Of a DNA stretch of 51,353 bases, positions 1 to 8,937 are shown piece by piece; position 1 is the stretch's first letter; the number at the start of each line of letters is the position of its first letter. The stretch lies in the NCBI GenBank assembly GCA_029260825.1, contig JAJDCM010000254.1, positions 1 to 51,353 on the forward strand, given 5' to 3'. The translations under genes were made by a program, and so were the position numbers. The notes under the pieces are model-generated. The model worked only from the letters and a program-made list of their open reading frames with translations. It did no database searches and had not been told where the DNA came from. The stretch is from Planctomycetota bacterium. Its GTDB lineage: Bacteria; Planctomycetota; JACOTG01; JAJDCM01.

Positions 1-780
1 GACTTGTTTGGAACCTCCGTTTCGGTTTCGAACGGAACCATCGCGGTCGGAGCCAAAAACAGGACAAACGGGGGCATCAGCGTTGCCGGCGCCTGTTATC
101 TCTACACGGACAACGGGGTTTTCTTTGAAGAGACCCAGAAGCTCACGGCCAGCGACCCGGAAGATAACGACTTCTTCGGAGTCTCGGTTTCGGTTGACCT
201 CAGTAGTCTCTGGGTCGGTTCGTCCTTTGACGACGACGGCGGTACGGCATCTGGATCCGCCTATATCTTTTCTCAGATCTCGGGAGCTCGACTGGGAACG
301 GTGAACGCCAGTACCGGAAACGTTCGTAACGTCCTCTTCTTGAACGGCTCTGCCGGCAGCGGCAACGACCGCATTGTTGAGTATCCGGTGCTCGATTCTT
401 TCACTCTTGAGATGCGTTCTCCGCCGGCTGTTCCGTCGGGGCAATCCGCTCCTTACGCGGTTTACGTCTGGCCCATGGAACCATCTCTTGGGAGCGGTCG
501 AGCGTTGCCCCTCAACATCGGGTGTACCGCCCTTCCCATGCCCCTCACGGGCGGCAGTCCGCAACCTTCGGTGATCTGGAATAATGCGGGGAGATTCAGC
601 CGACTCGGATTCCCGAGGTTCCCTTCCTTCCCTGCTCCAGACATCTTCTTCAGGAAACTGAATGGACTTCCGATTGTCGGGACATTCTATATCCAGGGAG
701 TGATCTTTGATCCTGCTTCCAGCGCGTTGGTACCAGCCTCGGTGACCAACGGAATCTTGGGGCGGCCCGTCTTTCAGTGA
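1..780 (+). CDS. FG-GAP repeat surface protein, 3' part only (5' end outside window)
   Basis: The reading frame is open from the first base, so the N-terminus lies outside the window. The first ~95 residues hold two FG-GAP/integrin-like blades (D-x-FG-x-SVSV occurs twice, 'DLFGTSVSV' and 'DFFGVSVSV'), a beta-propeller unit common in secreted bacterial proteins. From about residue 99 a separate domain begins with VNAS, then LFLNGSAGSGNDR, and ends with IQGVIFD...SVTNGIL close to the stop codon. This C-terminal domain is also found in the two proteins at the other end of the window. The role is probably cell-surface or extracellular; no enzymatic motif is visible. A hairpin follows the stop codon. 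The fold calls are confident, the function is unknown. Confidence 0.85.
   Translation, partial: DLFGTSVSVSNGTIAVGAKNRTNGGISVAGACYLYTDNGVFFEETQKLTASDPEDNDFFGVSVSVDLSSLWVGSSFDDDGGTASGSAYIFSQISGARLGTVNASTGNVRNVLFLNGSAGSGNDRIVEYPVLDSFTLEMRSPPAVPSGQSAPYAVYVWPMEPSLGSGRALPLNIGCTALPMPLTGGSPQPSVIWNNAGRFSRLGFPRFPSFPAPDIFFRKLNGLPIVGTFYIQGVIFDPASSALVPASVTNGILGRPVFQ
300..777 (+). other. C-terminal 'VTNG' domain, copy A
   Basis: Protein domain of about 160 residues at the end of the FG-GAP protein. Landmarks in order: VNAS linker, LFLNGSAGSGNDRIV, LEMRSPPAVPSG, YAVYVW, IQGVIFDPASS, SVTNGIL. The same order of landmarks occurs in the proteins ending at 47353 and 50474. I do not recognise it as a named family. 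Its fixed C-terminal position fits a sorting or surface-anchoring module, which is inference. Confidence 0.65.
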
Positions 781-789
781 GAAAGGCTC

Positions 790-826
790 GTGGTGTGATG
801 CAGCACGGTTGGGGGCATCACACCAC
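790..826 (+). terminator. Perfect 12-bp hairpin after the FG-GAP gene
   Basis: GTGGTGTGATGC at 790-801 pairs perfectly with GCATCACACCAC at 815-826, around a 13-nt loop, starting 9 nt after the stop codon. There is no T-run after the stem, so it is not a classical intrinsic terminator. It may still end or protect the upstream transcript. Confidence 0.5.
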
Positions 827-937
827 AAGGCCGCGGACGATTCTCCGGAGCTCATTTCTTCCAGAGGAGATTGATCGCCCGGAGGTTCTTGCCGTATAAG
901 AGACCTCAAGAGGGTTCTTCTCAGGGATTCATCTCTC

Positions 938-944
938 AAAGGAG
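938..944 (+). promoter_or_regulatory. Ribosome binding site supporting the TTG start at 955
   Basis: AAAGGAG lies 10 nt before TTG 955 in the rhomboid reading frame. The upstream in-frame TTG at 871 has AGAGGAG only 2 nt away, too close for normal initiation, so the shorter start is preferred. Confidence 0.5.
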
Positions 945-954
945 TCACAATCAA

Positions 955-1524
955 TTGGGTTCCACTGGCCGTAGGTCCAAGCGTTTCCTTGCCGAGGGGA
1001 AGAGCATCCTCATCTTCGTGGGCATCTTGTGGGTGATCGAAGTCCTGAACCTCATCACGTCCCACTCCCTCAATCGGCTTGGCCTCCAACCTCGGAGCAT
1101 GGTGGGTCTGATCGGAATTCCCCTCTCTCCCTTCCTTCACGGAAGCGTGACCCATCTCCTGTCCAACACTCCCCCCCTCCTCATCCTGGGGTTCATGATC
1201 TGCCTCCGGGGAACCGCATCCTTTGTGGCATACAGTTTTCAAATCGCGATGATCGGCGGGATGGGAGTCTGGCTTTTCGGGCGATCTTCGATCCACGTTG
1301 GAGCGAGCGGACTGCTCTTTGGGTATTTCGGATTCCTGGTCGCGTCGGCCTGGTTTGAACGCAAACCTCTTTCCATCGCACTTGCTCTTCTAGCTCTCTT
1401 CTTGTACTCGGGGTTGATCTGGGGAGTCTTGCCGAGCCAGCCGTTCGTTTCGTGGGAATCTCATTTATGTGGATTGATTGCGGGCATTATTGTCGCCCGC
1501 CTCCAGGCGTCGCCTGGAAAATAG
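955..1524 (+). CDS. Rhomboid-family intramembrane serine protease
   Basis: A 189-residue polytopic membrane protein counted from TTG 955 (an extended frame starts at 871). It carries the hallmarks of rhomboid proteases: the H-x4-H-x3-N motif in the second helix (H62, H67, N71, 'HGSVTHLLSN'), the catalytic serine in GASG (S118, 'HVGASGLLFG') and the partner histidine in 'SWESHLCG' (H170). It would cleave transmembrane substrates within the inner membrane; the substrate cannot be read from the sequence. The length fits a minimal six-TM rhomboid. It stands alone between the FG-GAP gene and a convergent gene that ends 10 nt away. Family call firm, start uncertain. Confidence 0.88.
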   Translation: MGSTGRRSKRFLAEGKSILIFVGILWVIEVLNLITSHSLNRLGLQPRSMVGLIGIPLSPFLHGSVTHLLSNTPPLLILGFMICLRGTASFVAYSFQIAMIGGMGVWLFGRSSIHVGASGLLFGYFGFLVASAWFERKPLSIALALLALFLYSGLIWGVLPSQPFVSWESHLCGLIAGIIVARLQASPGK

Positions 1525-1534
1525 AACCCACGTC

Positions 1535-2056
1535 CTACCCACTCGCCATCCACAAGAACCCGTTCAACACGGTCAAGAACAGATACAACGTGCTCACTCC
1601 CGGGGCCAGGATCCCTTTCACGTACATCTTGAGCTTGGTCACTTCCGTCTCTCGAAAGGCCAGGGGATAGATCACGTCCCGGGGCAACTCCTGGGTTCTG
1701 AAGCACCCGTCAAGCTCGTCTCGGTCGTTCAGGAAATGGGTCAGCTTCATCGATGCCGCAAGATACCGGGCCTGGATCCCACGGAAAAATCCCTCGAGGA
1801 GCCAAAAACCCAGGATGACCACGGCCCCCAGCGGAATCAGCCTCTGGGATTCGGCCGAGAACCCCCACCCGATCATCGCGACCCAGACCGTAATTCCACT
1901 CGCCTTGATCTTGAAAAGAACATCGTCAATGCGACCGATGTTTCGGTGCAGCTCTTCGGCCCCCTTTTCCAGCATTTGAATCTGAAACTTGAACCGAGGA
2001 CTGAGCTCCGGCTCCCGTTTGGTTGGGCGAGGTAGCGGCGGCATTTGGAGGGTCAT
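1535..2056 (-). CDS. Hypothetical three-TM membrane protein
   Basis: 173 residues. The N-terminal ~50 residues are charged and probably helical. A hydrophobic hairpin follows at roughly residues 54-66 and 73-92 (GITVWVAMIGWG ... LGAVVILGFWLLEG), then a soluble segment and a last hydrophobic stretch at about 152-171 near the C-terminus. GGAAG about 9 nt before the ATG supports the start. The helix-hairpin layout recalls SLATT-type membrane proteins, but I see no defining motif and do not assign it. It diverges from glnS, sharing a 237-nt intergenic region. Confidence 0.65.
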   Translation of the reverse strand: MTLQMPPLPRPTKREPELSPRFKFQIQMLEKGAEELHRNIGRIDDVLFKIKASGITVWVAMIGWGFSAESQRLIPLGAVVILGFWLLEGFFRGIQARYLAASMKLTHFLNDRDELDGCFRTQELPRDVIYPLAFRETEVTKLKMYVKGILAPGVSTLYLFLTVLNGFLWMASG

Positions 2057-2293
2057 GGATCATCTTCCGGTTGAAGTTCGAGAGCCAACACCGGCATCGC
2101 TCTTGCGGAGCTAAATCCAGGCGCAGATTGAGGCCGAGGGCTTCTTCCTGAGAGCCCCCGGAAACTATCGGCCTTGTTCCCTTCAAAACTTATGATCCGG
2201 GCCCCGGATGCCCCCCTTGATTTCAGCCTCATCGAGTGAAAGACTAATCAATCTCTGACCATAACCACAAACCTACCAACGGAATCCCGAATC
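2057..2293. other. Divergent intergenic region, probable glnS promoter
   Basis: 237 bp between the divergent starts of the three-TM protein and glnS. It must carry promoters in both directions, but I see no convincing -35/-10 pair, riboswitch or T-box. The only ribosome-binding signal for glnS is a weak GGA about 10 nt before its ATG. Confidence 0.4.
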
Positions 2294-4003
2294 ATGTCCA
2301 ACCTCGAAGAAACGACCGCAACTCACTTCATCCACGCCATCATCGAGGAGGATATCGCCAACAACAAGAATGACGGCCGGGTCGGGACCCGGTTTCCGCC
2401 CGAACCCAACGGCTACCTCCATATCGGCCATGCCAAGTCCATCTGCCTGAACTTTGGAACAGCCGAAAAATACAACGGAACCTGCAACCTTCGCTTCGAT
2501 GACACCAACCCTGAAACGGAGGGCGTCGAATACGTCGAGGCCATTCAACGAGATATCAAATGGCTCGGGTTTGACTGGGGCGACCGGCTCTTCTTCGCCT
2601 CCGATTACTTCGACCAGCTCTTCGACTACGCCGTCCAGCTCATCAAATCCGGGAATGCCTACGTTGACAGCCTCACCGCAGAAGAAATCAGGGAGCATCG
2701 AGGCACCGTCACCTCCGCCGGGCGTAACAGCCCTTATCGGGACCGGTCCGTCGATGAGAATCTCGACCTCTTCAATCGAATGAAAAATGGCGAGTTCGAC
2801 GACGGCACCCATGTCTTGCGAGCCAAGATCGACATGGCCTCCCCCAACATGAACCTGAGGGACCCGGCGATCTATCGCATCCGAAAGGCCCACCACCATC
2901 GAAGCGGAGATAAGTGGTGTATCTATCCGCTCTACGACTTCACCCACGGATTCTCTGATTCCATCGAGGGAATCACCCATTCTCTCTGCACCCTCGAATT
3001 CGAAAACCACCGACCTCTCTATGACTGGTTTCTCAAAGAAGTCGATGTTTTTCATCCCCAGCAAATTGAGTTTGCACGCCTGGAACTCTCCCACACCATC
3101 ACGAGCAAGCGCAAAACAAAGCGTCTCGTCGAGGAAAACCACGTCCGTGGTTGGGATGATCCAAGACTCTCGACCCTGAGTGGCCTTCGAAGAAGAGGCG
3201 TCCCCCCCGAAGCGATTCGAACCCTCTGTGAACGAGTCGGGGTGGCAAAGTTCAACAGCATCATCGAACTTGCCCTTCTCGAATACTGCATCCGCGACTA
3301 TCTCAACAAGAAGGCCAATCGGTACATGGGAGTCCTTCGTCCCCTGAAGGTCGTGATCGAAAACTACCCGGAAGGCGAAGTTGAAGAGCTCGAAGCCGTC
3401 AACAATCCGGAAGACCCGGAAGCCGGGACGCGAAAAGTTCCGTTCTCCCGGGAGCTCTACATCGAGCAGGAAGACTTCATGGAGGATCCTCCCAAGAAGT
3501 TCTTCCGCCTCGGAGTAGGACGGGAGGTTCGCCTGCGCTACGCCTACTTCGTCACCTGCGTTGGAGTCGTCAAGGACGAAGCGACCGGAGAAATCAAAGA
3601 GCTCCGTTGCACCTACGATCCAGAAACTCGAGGGGGCAACGCGCCGGACGGCAGACGGGTGAAAGGCACGATCCACTGGGTCTCTGCCGAGAAGGGAGTT
3701 CCGTCCGAGATACGCCTCTACGACACTCTCTTTGCCAAATCCGATCCGAGCAAGGTGGAGGAAGGGGAAGACTTCACCGCAAACCTGAACCCCAACTCTC
3801 TTACCGTCCTGGAATCAAGCCTCGTTGAACCGGCGGCGAAGGACGTCGAGCCCGGTGTACCCTTCCAGTTCGAACGACAGGGTTACTTCTGCATGGATCC
3901 TGACACGACTCCGGATCGGCTTGTCTTCAATCGCACGGTCACTCTCCGGGATTCATGGGCAAAGATCCAGAAGAAGGAAGGTCCGCAGAAAAAGAAGAAG
4001 TGA
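2294..4003 (+). CDS. glnS: Glutaminyl-tRNA synthetase
   Basis: 569 residues, close to the usual bacterial GlnRS length (about 550). It charges tRNA-Gln with glutamine in the cytoplasm. The class I signatures are present: HIGH at residues 43-46 within '[10 protein letters not shown]' and a KMSKS-loop variant 'ITSKRK' at about 269-274. The RFPPEPNG opening and the RFDDTNPE motif are typical of GlnRS rather than GluRS. The C-terminal anticodon-binding beta-barrels are complete, ending in the usual [15 protein letters not shown], followed by a lysine-rich extension ([11 protein letters not shown]). Having a GlnRS suggests direct charging of tRNA-Gln in this organism; gatCAB is not visible here. 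The 3' end overlaps the convergent metallophosphoesterase gene by 65 nt. Confidence 0.97.
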   Translation: MSNLEETTATHFIHAIIEEDIANNKNDGRVGTRFPPEPNGYLHIGHAKSICLNFGTAEKYNGTCNLRFDDTNPETEGVEYVEAIQRDIKWLGFDWGDRLFFASDYFDQLFDYAVQLIKSGNAYVDSLTAEEIREHRGTVTSAGRNSPYRDRSVDENLDLFNRMKNGEFDDGTHVLRAKIDMASPNMNLRDPAIYRIRKAHHHRSGDKWCIYPLYDFTHGFSDSIEGITHSLCTLEFENHRPLYDWFLKEVDVFHPQQIEFARLELSHTITSKRKTKRLVEENHVRGWDDPRLSTLSGLRRRGVPPEAIRTLCERVGVAKFNSIIELALLEYCIRDYLNKKANRYMGVLRPLKVVIENYPEGEVEELEAVNNPEDPEAGTRKVPFSRELYIEQEDFMEDPPKKFFRLGVGREVRLRYAYFVTCVGVVKDEATGEIKELRCTYDPETRGGNAPDGRRVKGTIHWVSAEKGVPSEIRLYDTLFAKSDPSKVEEGEDFTANLNPNSLTVLESSLVEPAAKDVEPGVPFQFERQGYFCMDPDTTPDRLVFNRTVTLRDSWAKIQKKEGPQKKKK

Positions 4004-5117
4004 GAGTGCCTGACAGCCACCTGGAATAGGAGGGGCCAAGACACTGCCCCTCCTGATCCACGCTGAAGGCCCGAAGGGCCACTCGATTCCCGGTCAAGAG
4101 ATAGAGAACCATGAACCCTCGCCGGCCATCGGAGAAGAGTGTCCGCTCGCCGAATGAAACTTCTCCCGCCTTCGATCCCCCCCCACTCACCAGCACGAAG
4201 TTCGCCGTTTCTCCCGAAAGAACCTGCAAGGCATGCTCGTGCCCGGCGGCGACGATCAGAGGCGGGTGAGCCGACATGGCCCGCTCAAGACTTCCAACAA
4301 GGTGCCGGTTCATCTCCGAGCTGATGTCCTGGTCCGTGACCCCAAGGTTCCTGGCAAGAACGTACAAAGAGCCAAGAACCGGAGGAAGAAGATGGGTGTA
4401 CCACGGAAAGTAGCCACCGTGTTTTCCATGAGTCTCCAGAGGATGGTGGGCAACGACGATCTTCACCGGCTCACCGGTCTGCAATTCTCGATCAAGATCT
4501 CGAAGCACCGTAGCTTCCGTCATTCCCGGGTACGCGGTACGAACGTCATCCGGCAAAAGCCACCATTGAGTATCAAGAACGATGATCTTCACGCCCCCCA
4601 CCAGCCGAACCGACGGCCCCGGGGATCCGGCGGGAGGCAAAAACTCCGCTCCGTGGGAAACCAGGAACTTCTCCTGATCCATCAGGGCATCGAGGCTCAT
4701 CGGGTGCGAAAGCGCGAATCCGCCTGCTTCTTCCCAATCGTGGTTACCCGGAACGAACAGGACTCCCGCCCCGGCGTCTCCGACCTCAATCTGAGCAAGG
4801 AGAGTGCGAGCCGACCTCGACTCGGGTGCACTCAGGTCGTCATGAACGTAAGTATTATCGCCAAGATAAACAAGAAAACTGCGCTCATCGATGATCGTGG
4901 CAAGATGGCGAGCAACCGGGCGAAACCCACCGGAATCGCCGCCATCCCCGACGAGGATAATCTTCTGCAAGATCTCCTCGTCGGAAAAGCTGACGTCGCC
5001 AAAGCCCTCGTCTCTTCCGTCTCGATAATAGGGTCGGGTCGCACAAGAGCAAAGGGCCAGCACCAGGAGCGCGAAGAAGACGCCTCGATCAGCTTGGAAC
5101 GAACCCTGTGGCTTCAT
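3939..5117 (-). CDS. Metallophosphoesterase lipoprotein
   Basis: 392 residues with a lipoprotein signal peptide (hydrophobic run, then LCSC with C25 as probable lipidation site). It has the calcineurin-like metallophosphoesterase motifs in order: GDGGDSGG near residue 57, [17 protein letters not shown] and GHEH. These supply the two-metal site that hydrolyses phosphomonoesters or diesters, here on the outside of the cytoplasmic membrane. The substrate is unknown; the nearest look-alikes are purple-acid-phosphatase-like enzymes. The start is 10 nt after the stop of the upstream BNR gene, so the two are probably co-transcribed. The last ~21 residues, rich in serine and proline, are antisense to the end of glnS and look like a read-through extension. 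Confidence 0.88.
   Translation of the reverse strand: MKPQGSFQADRGVFFALLVLALCSCATRPYYRDGRDEGFGDVSFSDEEILQKIILVGDGGDSGGFRPVARHLATIIDERSFLVYLGDNTYVHDDLSAPESRSARTLLAQIEVGDAGAGVLFVPGNHDWEEAGGFALSHPMSLDALMDQEKFLVSHGAEFLPPAGSPGPSVRLVGGVKIIVLDTQWWLLPDDVRTAYPGMTEATVLRDLDRELQTGEPVKIVVAHHPLETHGKHGGYFPWYTHLLPPVLGSLYVLARNLGVTDQDISSEMNRHLVGSLERAMSAHPPLIVAAGHEHALQVLSGETANFVLVSGGGSKAGEVSFGERTLFSDGRRGFMVLYLLTGNRVALRAFSVDQEGQCLGPSYSRWLSGTLTSSFSADLPSSGSLPMNPGE
4028..4054 (+). terminator. Perfect 9-bp hairpin just after glnS
   Basis: AGGAGGGGC at 4028-4036 pairs with GCCCCTCCT at 4046-4054 over a 9-nt loop, 24 nt after the glnS stop. A second short hairpin, GGCCC-GAA-GGGCC, follows at 4068-4080. No T-run follows. 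Both lie inside the 3' coding part of the opposite-strand metallophosphoesterase gene, so they are candidate glnS terminators within coding DNA. Confidence 0.45.
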
Positions 5118-5126
5118 GCTTGATCA

Positions 5127-8100
5127 CTATTTCTTCCAGTTGGGCATCCGGCCTGGCGTCCAGGGGGCGCCTGCGGCATCGAGCTGCCCTTCCAGGTCCA
5201 ATAGATCTTTCGACGCGGCCTGACGAAGCTCACCGAGTACGACCTCGAACTCATCTGCGGCGTACCCGTACTGCTCACGGACCGTTTGAGTCGGAGCCGT
5301 GGTCACCGACGTCAACCCACTCATGACCGTTCTCATCCGACCACTGATGGAGGGAGGCGACGGTTCATAACGACTCGAGAGTGTACTATCTCCATTGAGC
5401 CGATCCTTGATGGACTGCAATGTCTTTTGCAGCTCATCGACCTTTTTCAGCAGATCGGTGGAGACATCAGGAACCTCGGTTACCGCCTGCCTCACGTGAT
5501 CCAGCCGATCCTGCACGTCTCTTAAAACTCCCTGAGCTCCCCGAACCGCTCTCTCCAGGTCGAGTGCCTTTTCCTGGAGGGCAAGCGCCTCTTTTTGCTG
5601 CCCCTCGGTCATCGACTCACCGTAGAGCGGCACCACGTTGAACGCAGTCGGGCCAGCCAGCTCGGAGAACTCACCGCCCACTTCCTTGACGAGGGTGGCC
5701 GAGTAGGTTCCAGGCATGGCGAGAGGACCTCGCCCAAAAGACCCGCCCACTCGAACCGGCGAAGCGCCCCGATGACGCAGATCCCAGGCAACACGATGGA
5801 CGCCCGGGCTTTTTGACATCTTGAGCCGACGCACCACGCCCCCCTCATTATCCTTGATCACGAGAAACACCTGAGGCCCTCGCTCCGTGTCTTCGGCGCG
5901 AAACTCATCGATCGTCGGATAAGGTGCGTTCCCGGAGCGTTCCTTTTCCTGTCGCTTCTCCTTCAGGGTCTTCAACTTCTCTTTGAACCGGTAGGTGATG
6001 ATCGCGCCAAACGGAGGGTTTGAAGCGGCATAGAGATCTGCGCCCTGAAATCCTCTTCCCGAACGTCCACCGAGTCGACTCCTGGGAATGTAGAGAAGCG
6101 CATCCTTGATGGGGAAGATCTCCGCATCCTTCTCGAGAGCGGCAACGATGGTGCGAAGGGGACTGTAGTCGTCAAGAACATAGAAGCCTCGGCCGAAGGT
6201 TGCCAGCACCAGATCGTTCTCCCGACGCTGAATATCAAGATCCCGAACGGCAATGGTTGGAAGCCCTCCCACCTTGGTCCAATGCTTTCCACCGTCCAGC
6301 GTAAAGTACGCACCAAACTCCGTACCGACAAACAAGAGATCCGGATCCACGTGATCCTCGGCCAAGGCGTAGCAGATCTCCCGATCCGGAAGATCGCCGG
6401 TCACCGAGACCCAGCTCTGACCTTTGTCATCACTTCGCAAGACGTAGGGTTTGAAGTCGCCCTTCTTGTGGTTATCAAACGTTGCATAGACCCGACTCGA
6501 CTCGTGAAGCGATGCCACAAGAGAGCTGACGTAGGTCATGTGGGGAACTCCGGGAAATGCGTCCGTCTTGCGCCAGGTCCCTCCTCCATCTTCCGTCACA
6601 TGGATCAAGCCATCATCCGTTCCAACGTACAAAAGGTTCTCCGTTACTGGAGATTCGGTGAGGGCAACCGTATTCCCGTAGATGGAAGTGGAACGGTTCT
6701 TCGATACCGCATCCGGCTTCTGGATTTTCCCCATGACCTCGAGCTGATTGCGATCAATACCCCGGGTGAGATCCTCGCTGATTCGGGTCCAGCTATCCCC
6801 GCGATCCTCCGAGCGAAACAGCTTATCGGCGCCGAAGTAGATTCGCTTTGCCGAGTGAGGACTGATGAGGAGAGGCGAATCCCAGTTCCAGACAAAAGGC
6901 TCATCTCCCGGCTTTTCCCTCGGCTTGATGTCGACGGTTTCACCCGTCTTTCGATCGAATCGGACAAGGCCACCGTGTTGCCATTGACCATAGACGATAT
7001 CTGGATTCTCCGGATCCACCGCAGGCTCGAACCCATCTCCTCCGACGGTGATGAACCAGTCTTCGTTCGCAATTCCCAGTCGATCCGTGGTCCGCGAGGG
7101 GCCGCCCTGGGTGTTGTTGTCCTGAGTTCCGCCATAAACATAGTAGAAGGGCTTGGAGTTGTCGGTACAGAGCTTGTAGAACTGGGTGAGCGGCAGGTTG
7201 GCACAGAACGACCAGGTCTCACATCGATCCCAGGACTCATACACTCCGCCATCGCAACCAACCAGCATGTGATCCGTGTCCGTGGGATCGATCCACAAGG
7301 CGTGATCATCCACATGACGGTCTCTTTGGCCCGCTGGTTCGAAGTTTGCTCCCCCGTCCTCCGTCACCATCATGAACGTGTTCAGGGAATAGACCCGGTC
7401 TGCGACGTGAGGGTCACAGATGATCTCGTTGTAGTATTGAGGACTCGATGACATGTAGGAACTCATCTTCCGCCAGGTCTCCCCGCGATCCTGAGAGCGA
7501 AAGAATCCACCTCCGGAAGCGGCTTCAACGATGGCGTAGAGGGTGTCAGGGTTCGCGGGGGACACATCCATTCCGATGCGCCCCTTATCCGAAGACGGAA
7601 GACCTCGAGTGAGCTTTTTCCAGCTCTTTCCACCATCCACGGATTTGTGGACAGCCGACTCCGGGCCTCCATTGATAAGAGTCCATACGTGACGCCTTCT
7701 CTGGTAGGACGAGGCATAGAGAACGTCCGGATCTCTCGGGTCCATGTGAACCTCGTTGATACCCGTATCATCGCTCACGAACAGGATCCGATCCCAGGTC
7801 TCGCCCCCGTCGGTCGTCTTGTAAAGCCCACGATCTCCACCCGATCGCCAGAGAGGGCCTTGCGCCGCGACGTAAACGACATTGGAATCTCTCGGGTCAA
7901 TCATGATCATTCCGATGTGCTCGGAATCGGAAAGACCCACATGCTTCCAGCTCTTTCCACCGTCGACGGACTTGTAGATGCCGTCACCAAAGGAGACACT
8001 TCGCTGGCTGTTATTTTCTCCCGTTCCAACCCAGATCAAGTTCGGATTCTGGGGATCCATTTCCACGCAACCGATGGAGTAGGAGCCCTGAGAGTCGAAG

Positions 8101-8378
8101 ACGGGACGAAAAGTCGATCCGTTGTTGGTTGTCTTCCACACACCTCCCGAACAGACGGCGACAAACCATTCACTGTGTTTCTCTGGATTGACGGCAAAGT
8201 CCGAGATCCGTCCCGACATGAGCGCCGGACCGATCGAGCGCACTCGAAGAGCCGAGACATCTTTTCCTGCCACCTTCTTCACCAGTGGCTTGCTATCGTC
8301 GCTCGCGGCACGAACCGAGGCGGCGAAGGCGCCAAAAAGAACGGTGCTGATGCATGCGTAAGAGAGTATTCTCTTCAT
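5127..8378 (-). CDS. Large secreted VPS10/BNR-type beta-propeller protein
   Basis: 1083 residues with an N-terminal signal peptide (MKRILSYACISTVLFGAFAASVRA). It carries repeated BNR/Asp-box blades such as 'KSVDGGKSWKH', 'KTTDGGETWDR' and 'RSQDRGETWRK' over about residues 60-700, in the arrangement of the sortilin/VPS10-like 'glycosyl hydrolase' proteins common in Planctomycetes and Bacteroidetes. The motif 'GRGFYVLDDYSPLR' closes the propeller section. A beta-sandwich-like part and a coiled-coil stretch (about 960-1010) follow. AAGGA lies 10 nt before the ATG. No sialidase active site is evident, so binding or structural use is as likely as hydrolysis. It heads a two-gene unit with the metallophosphoesterase. 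Confidence 0.85.
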   Translation of the reverse strand: MKRILSYACISTVLFGAFAASVRAASDDSKPLVKKVAGKDVSALRVRSIGPALMSGRISDFAVNPEKHSEWFVAVCSGGVWKTTNNGSTFRPVFDSQGSYSIGCVEMDPQNPNLIWVGTGENNSQRSVSFGDGIYKSVDGGKSWKHVGLSDSEHIGMIMIDPRDSNVVYVAAQGPLWRSGGDRGLYKTTDGGETWDRILFVSDDTGINEVHMDPRDPDVLYASSYQRRRHVWTLINGGPESAVHKSVDGGKSWKKLTRGLPSSDKGRIGMDVSPANPDTLYAIVEAASGGGFFRSQDRGETWRKMSSYMSSSPQYYNEIICDPHVADRVYSLNTFMMVTEDGGANFEPAGQRDRHVDDHALWIDPTDTDHMLVGCDGGVYESWDRCETWSFCANLPLTQFYKLCTDNSKPFYYVYGGTQDNNTQGGPSRTTDRLGIANEDWFITVGGDGFEPAVDPENPDIVYGQWQHGGLVRFDRKTGETVDIKPREKPGDEPFVWNWDSPLLISPHSAKRIYFGADKLFRSEDRGDSWTRISEDLTRGIDRNQLEVMGKIQKPDAVSKNRSTSIYGNTVALTESPVTENLLYVGTDDGLIHVTEDGGGTWRKTDAFPGVPHMTYVSSLVASLHESSRVYATFDNHKKGDFKPYVLRSDDKGQSWVSVTGDLPDREICYALAEDHVDPDLLFVGTEFGAYFTLDGGKHWTKVGGLPTIAVRDLDIQRRENDLVLATFGRGFYVLDDYSPLRTIVAALEKDAEIFPIKDALLYIPRSRLGGRSGRGFQGADLYAASNPPFGAIITYRFKEKLKTLKEKRQEKERSGNAPYPTIDEFRAEDTERGPQVFLVIKDNEGGVVRRLKMSKSPGVHRVAWDLRHRGASPVRVGGSFGRGPLAMPGTYSATLVKEVGGEFSELAGPTAFNVVPLYGESMTEGQQKEALALQEKALDLERAVRGAQGVLRDVQDRLDHVRQAVTEVPDVSTDLLKKVDELQKTLQSIKDRLNGDSTLSSRYEPSPPSISGRMRTVMSGLTSVTTAPTQTVREQYGYAADEFEVVLGELRQAASKDLLDLEGQLDAAGAPWTPGRMPNWKK

Positions 8379-8655
8379 CGAATCTGTCCTTTACTACATG
8401 TTGGGAGGAAGATGGAGTTGAGTCGGGCTGAGCCCTGGTTCCAGAGCAACATCGGAGCCGACTCTCAGCTCCAAAAGCTTGTGTGGAAACAACAACGTGA
8501 AGTCCCCTTCGAATCTCGGCGCTCAAGGTAACCGACCCCTCCTCCAGGATCAAGACGGGACCCTGACGGCCCCGATGTCGTATCTACATCCATAATATTT
8601 CCTGATCACCGCGAAGAAGACGGTCCGGCCCTAACTCTTTACTGGAGCAATACCC
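8379..8655. other. Divergent intergenic region
   Basis: 277 bp between the BNR gene and the beta-lactamase-family remnant. Promoters for both directions are expected. I could not identify a convincing motif, hairpin or small gene. Confidence 0.3.
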
Positions 8656-8934
8656 ATGGTTTTATTCTCGACCAAAGCCACCCAGAACTGGACCCTCGTC
8701 GCTCTCGCAACCGTTCTGATCCTCACTCTGACTCCCGGCATCAACGCGAGTCAGGCCCAGGACTCTTCTGACGAGATCGAAAACGAAATCGATTCGATCC
8801 TCAAAAATGCCTATGCCCCGGACGAACCCGGGGCCTCCGTCCTTGCCGCAATGGATGGACAGGTCGTCTTTCGAAAAGGCTGTGGAATGGCAAGTCTCAT
8901 CGCGCGGCTTCTCCTGAAGAAAGGAAGTAACTAA
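8656..8934 (+). pseudogene. Truncated beta-lactamase-family (serine hydrolase) gene, N-terminal fragment
   Basis: 92 residues. A signal peptide (about 1-34) is followed by a stretch that reads like the start of class C beta-lactamase/serine hydrolase proteins: 'IDSILKNAY', then 'PGASVLAAMDGQVVFRKGCGMASL'-type sequence (residues ~55-80), where the family normally has P-G-a-x-v-x-v-x-x-x-G-x-v-v-f-x-k-G-x-G-x-A. The frame then continues for 11 unrelated residues and stops. The family is normally over 350 residues, and the SxxK catalytic motif is absent. GGAG lies 8 nt before the ATG. The stop sits 3 nt before the selO start, whose ribosome binding site lies inside this fragment. Probably a deletion remnant, although a short secreted peptide could still be made. 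Confidence 0.7.
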
Positions 8935-8937
8935 CTC

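Noticed and set aside
2273..3676. 467-codon open frame antisense to glnS
   Set aside because: It lies fully inside the well-supported glnS gene, its protein resembles no family, and such long antisense frames arise from the GC-biased third positions of this genome.
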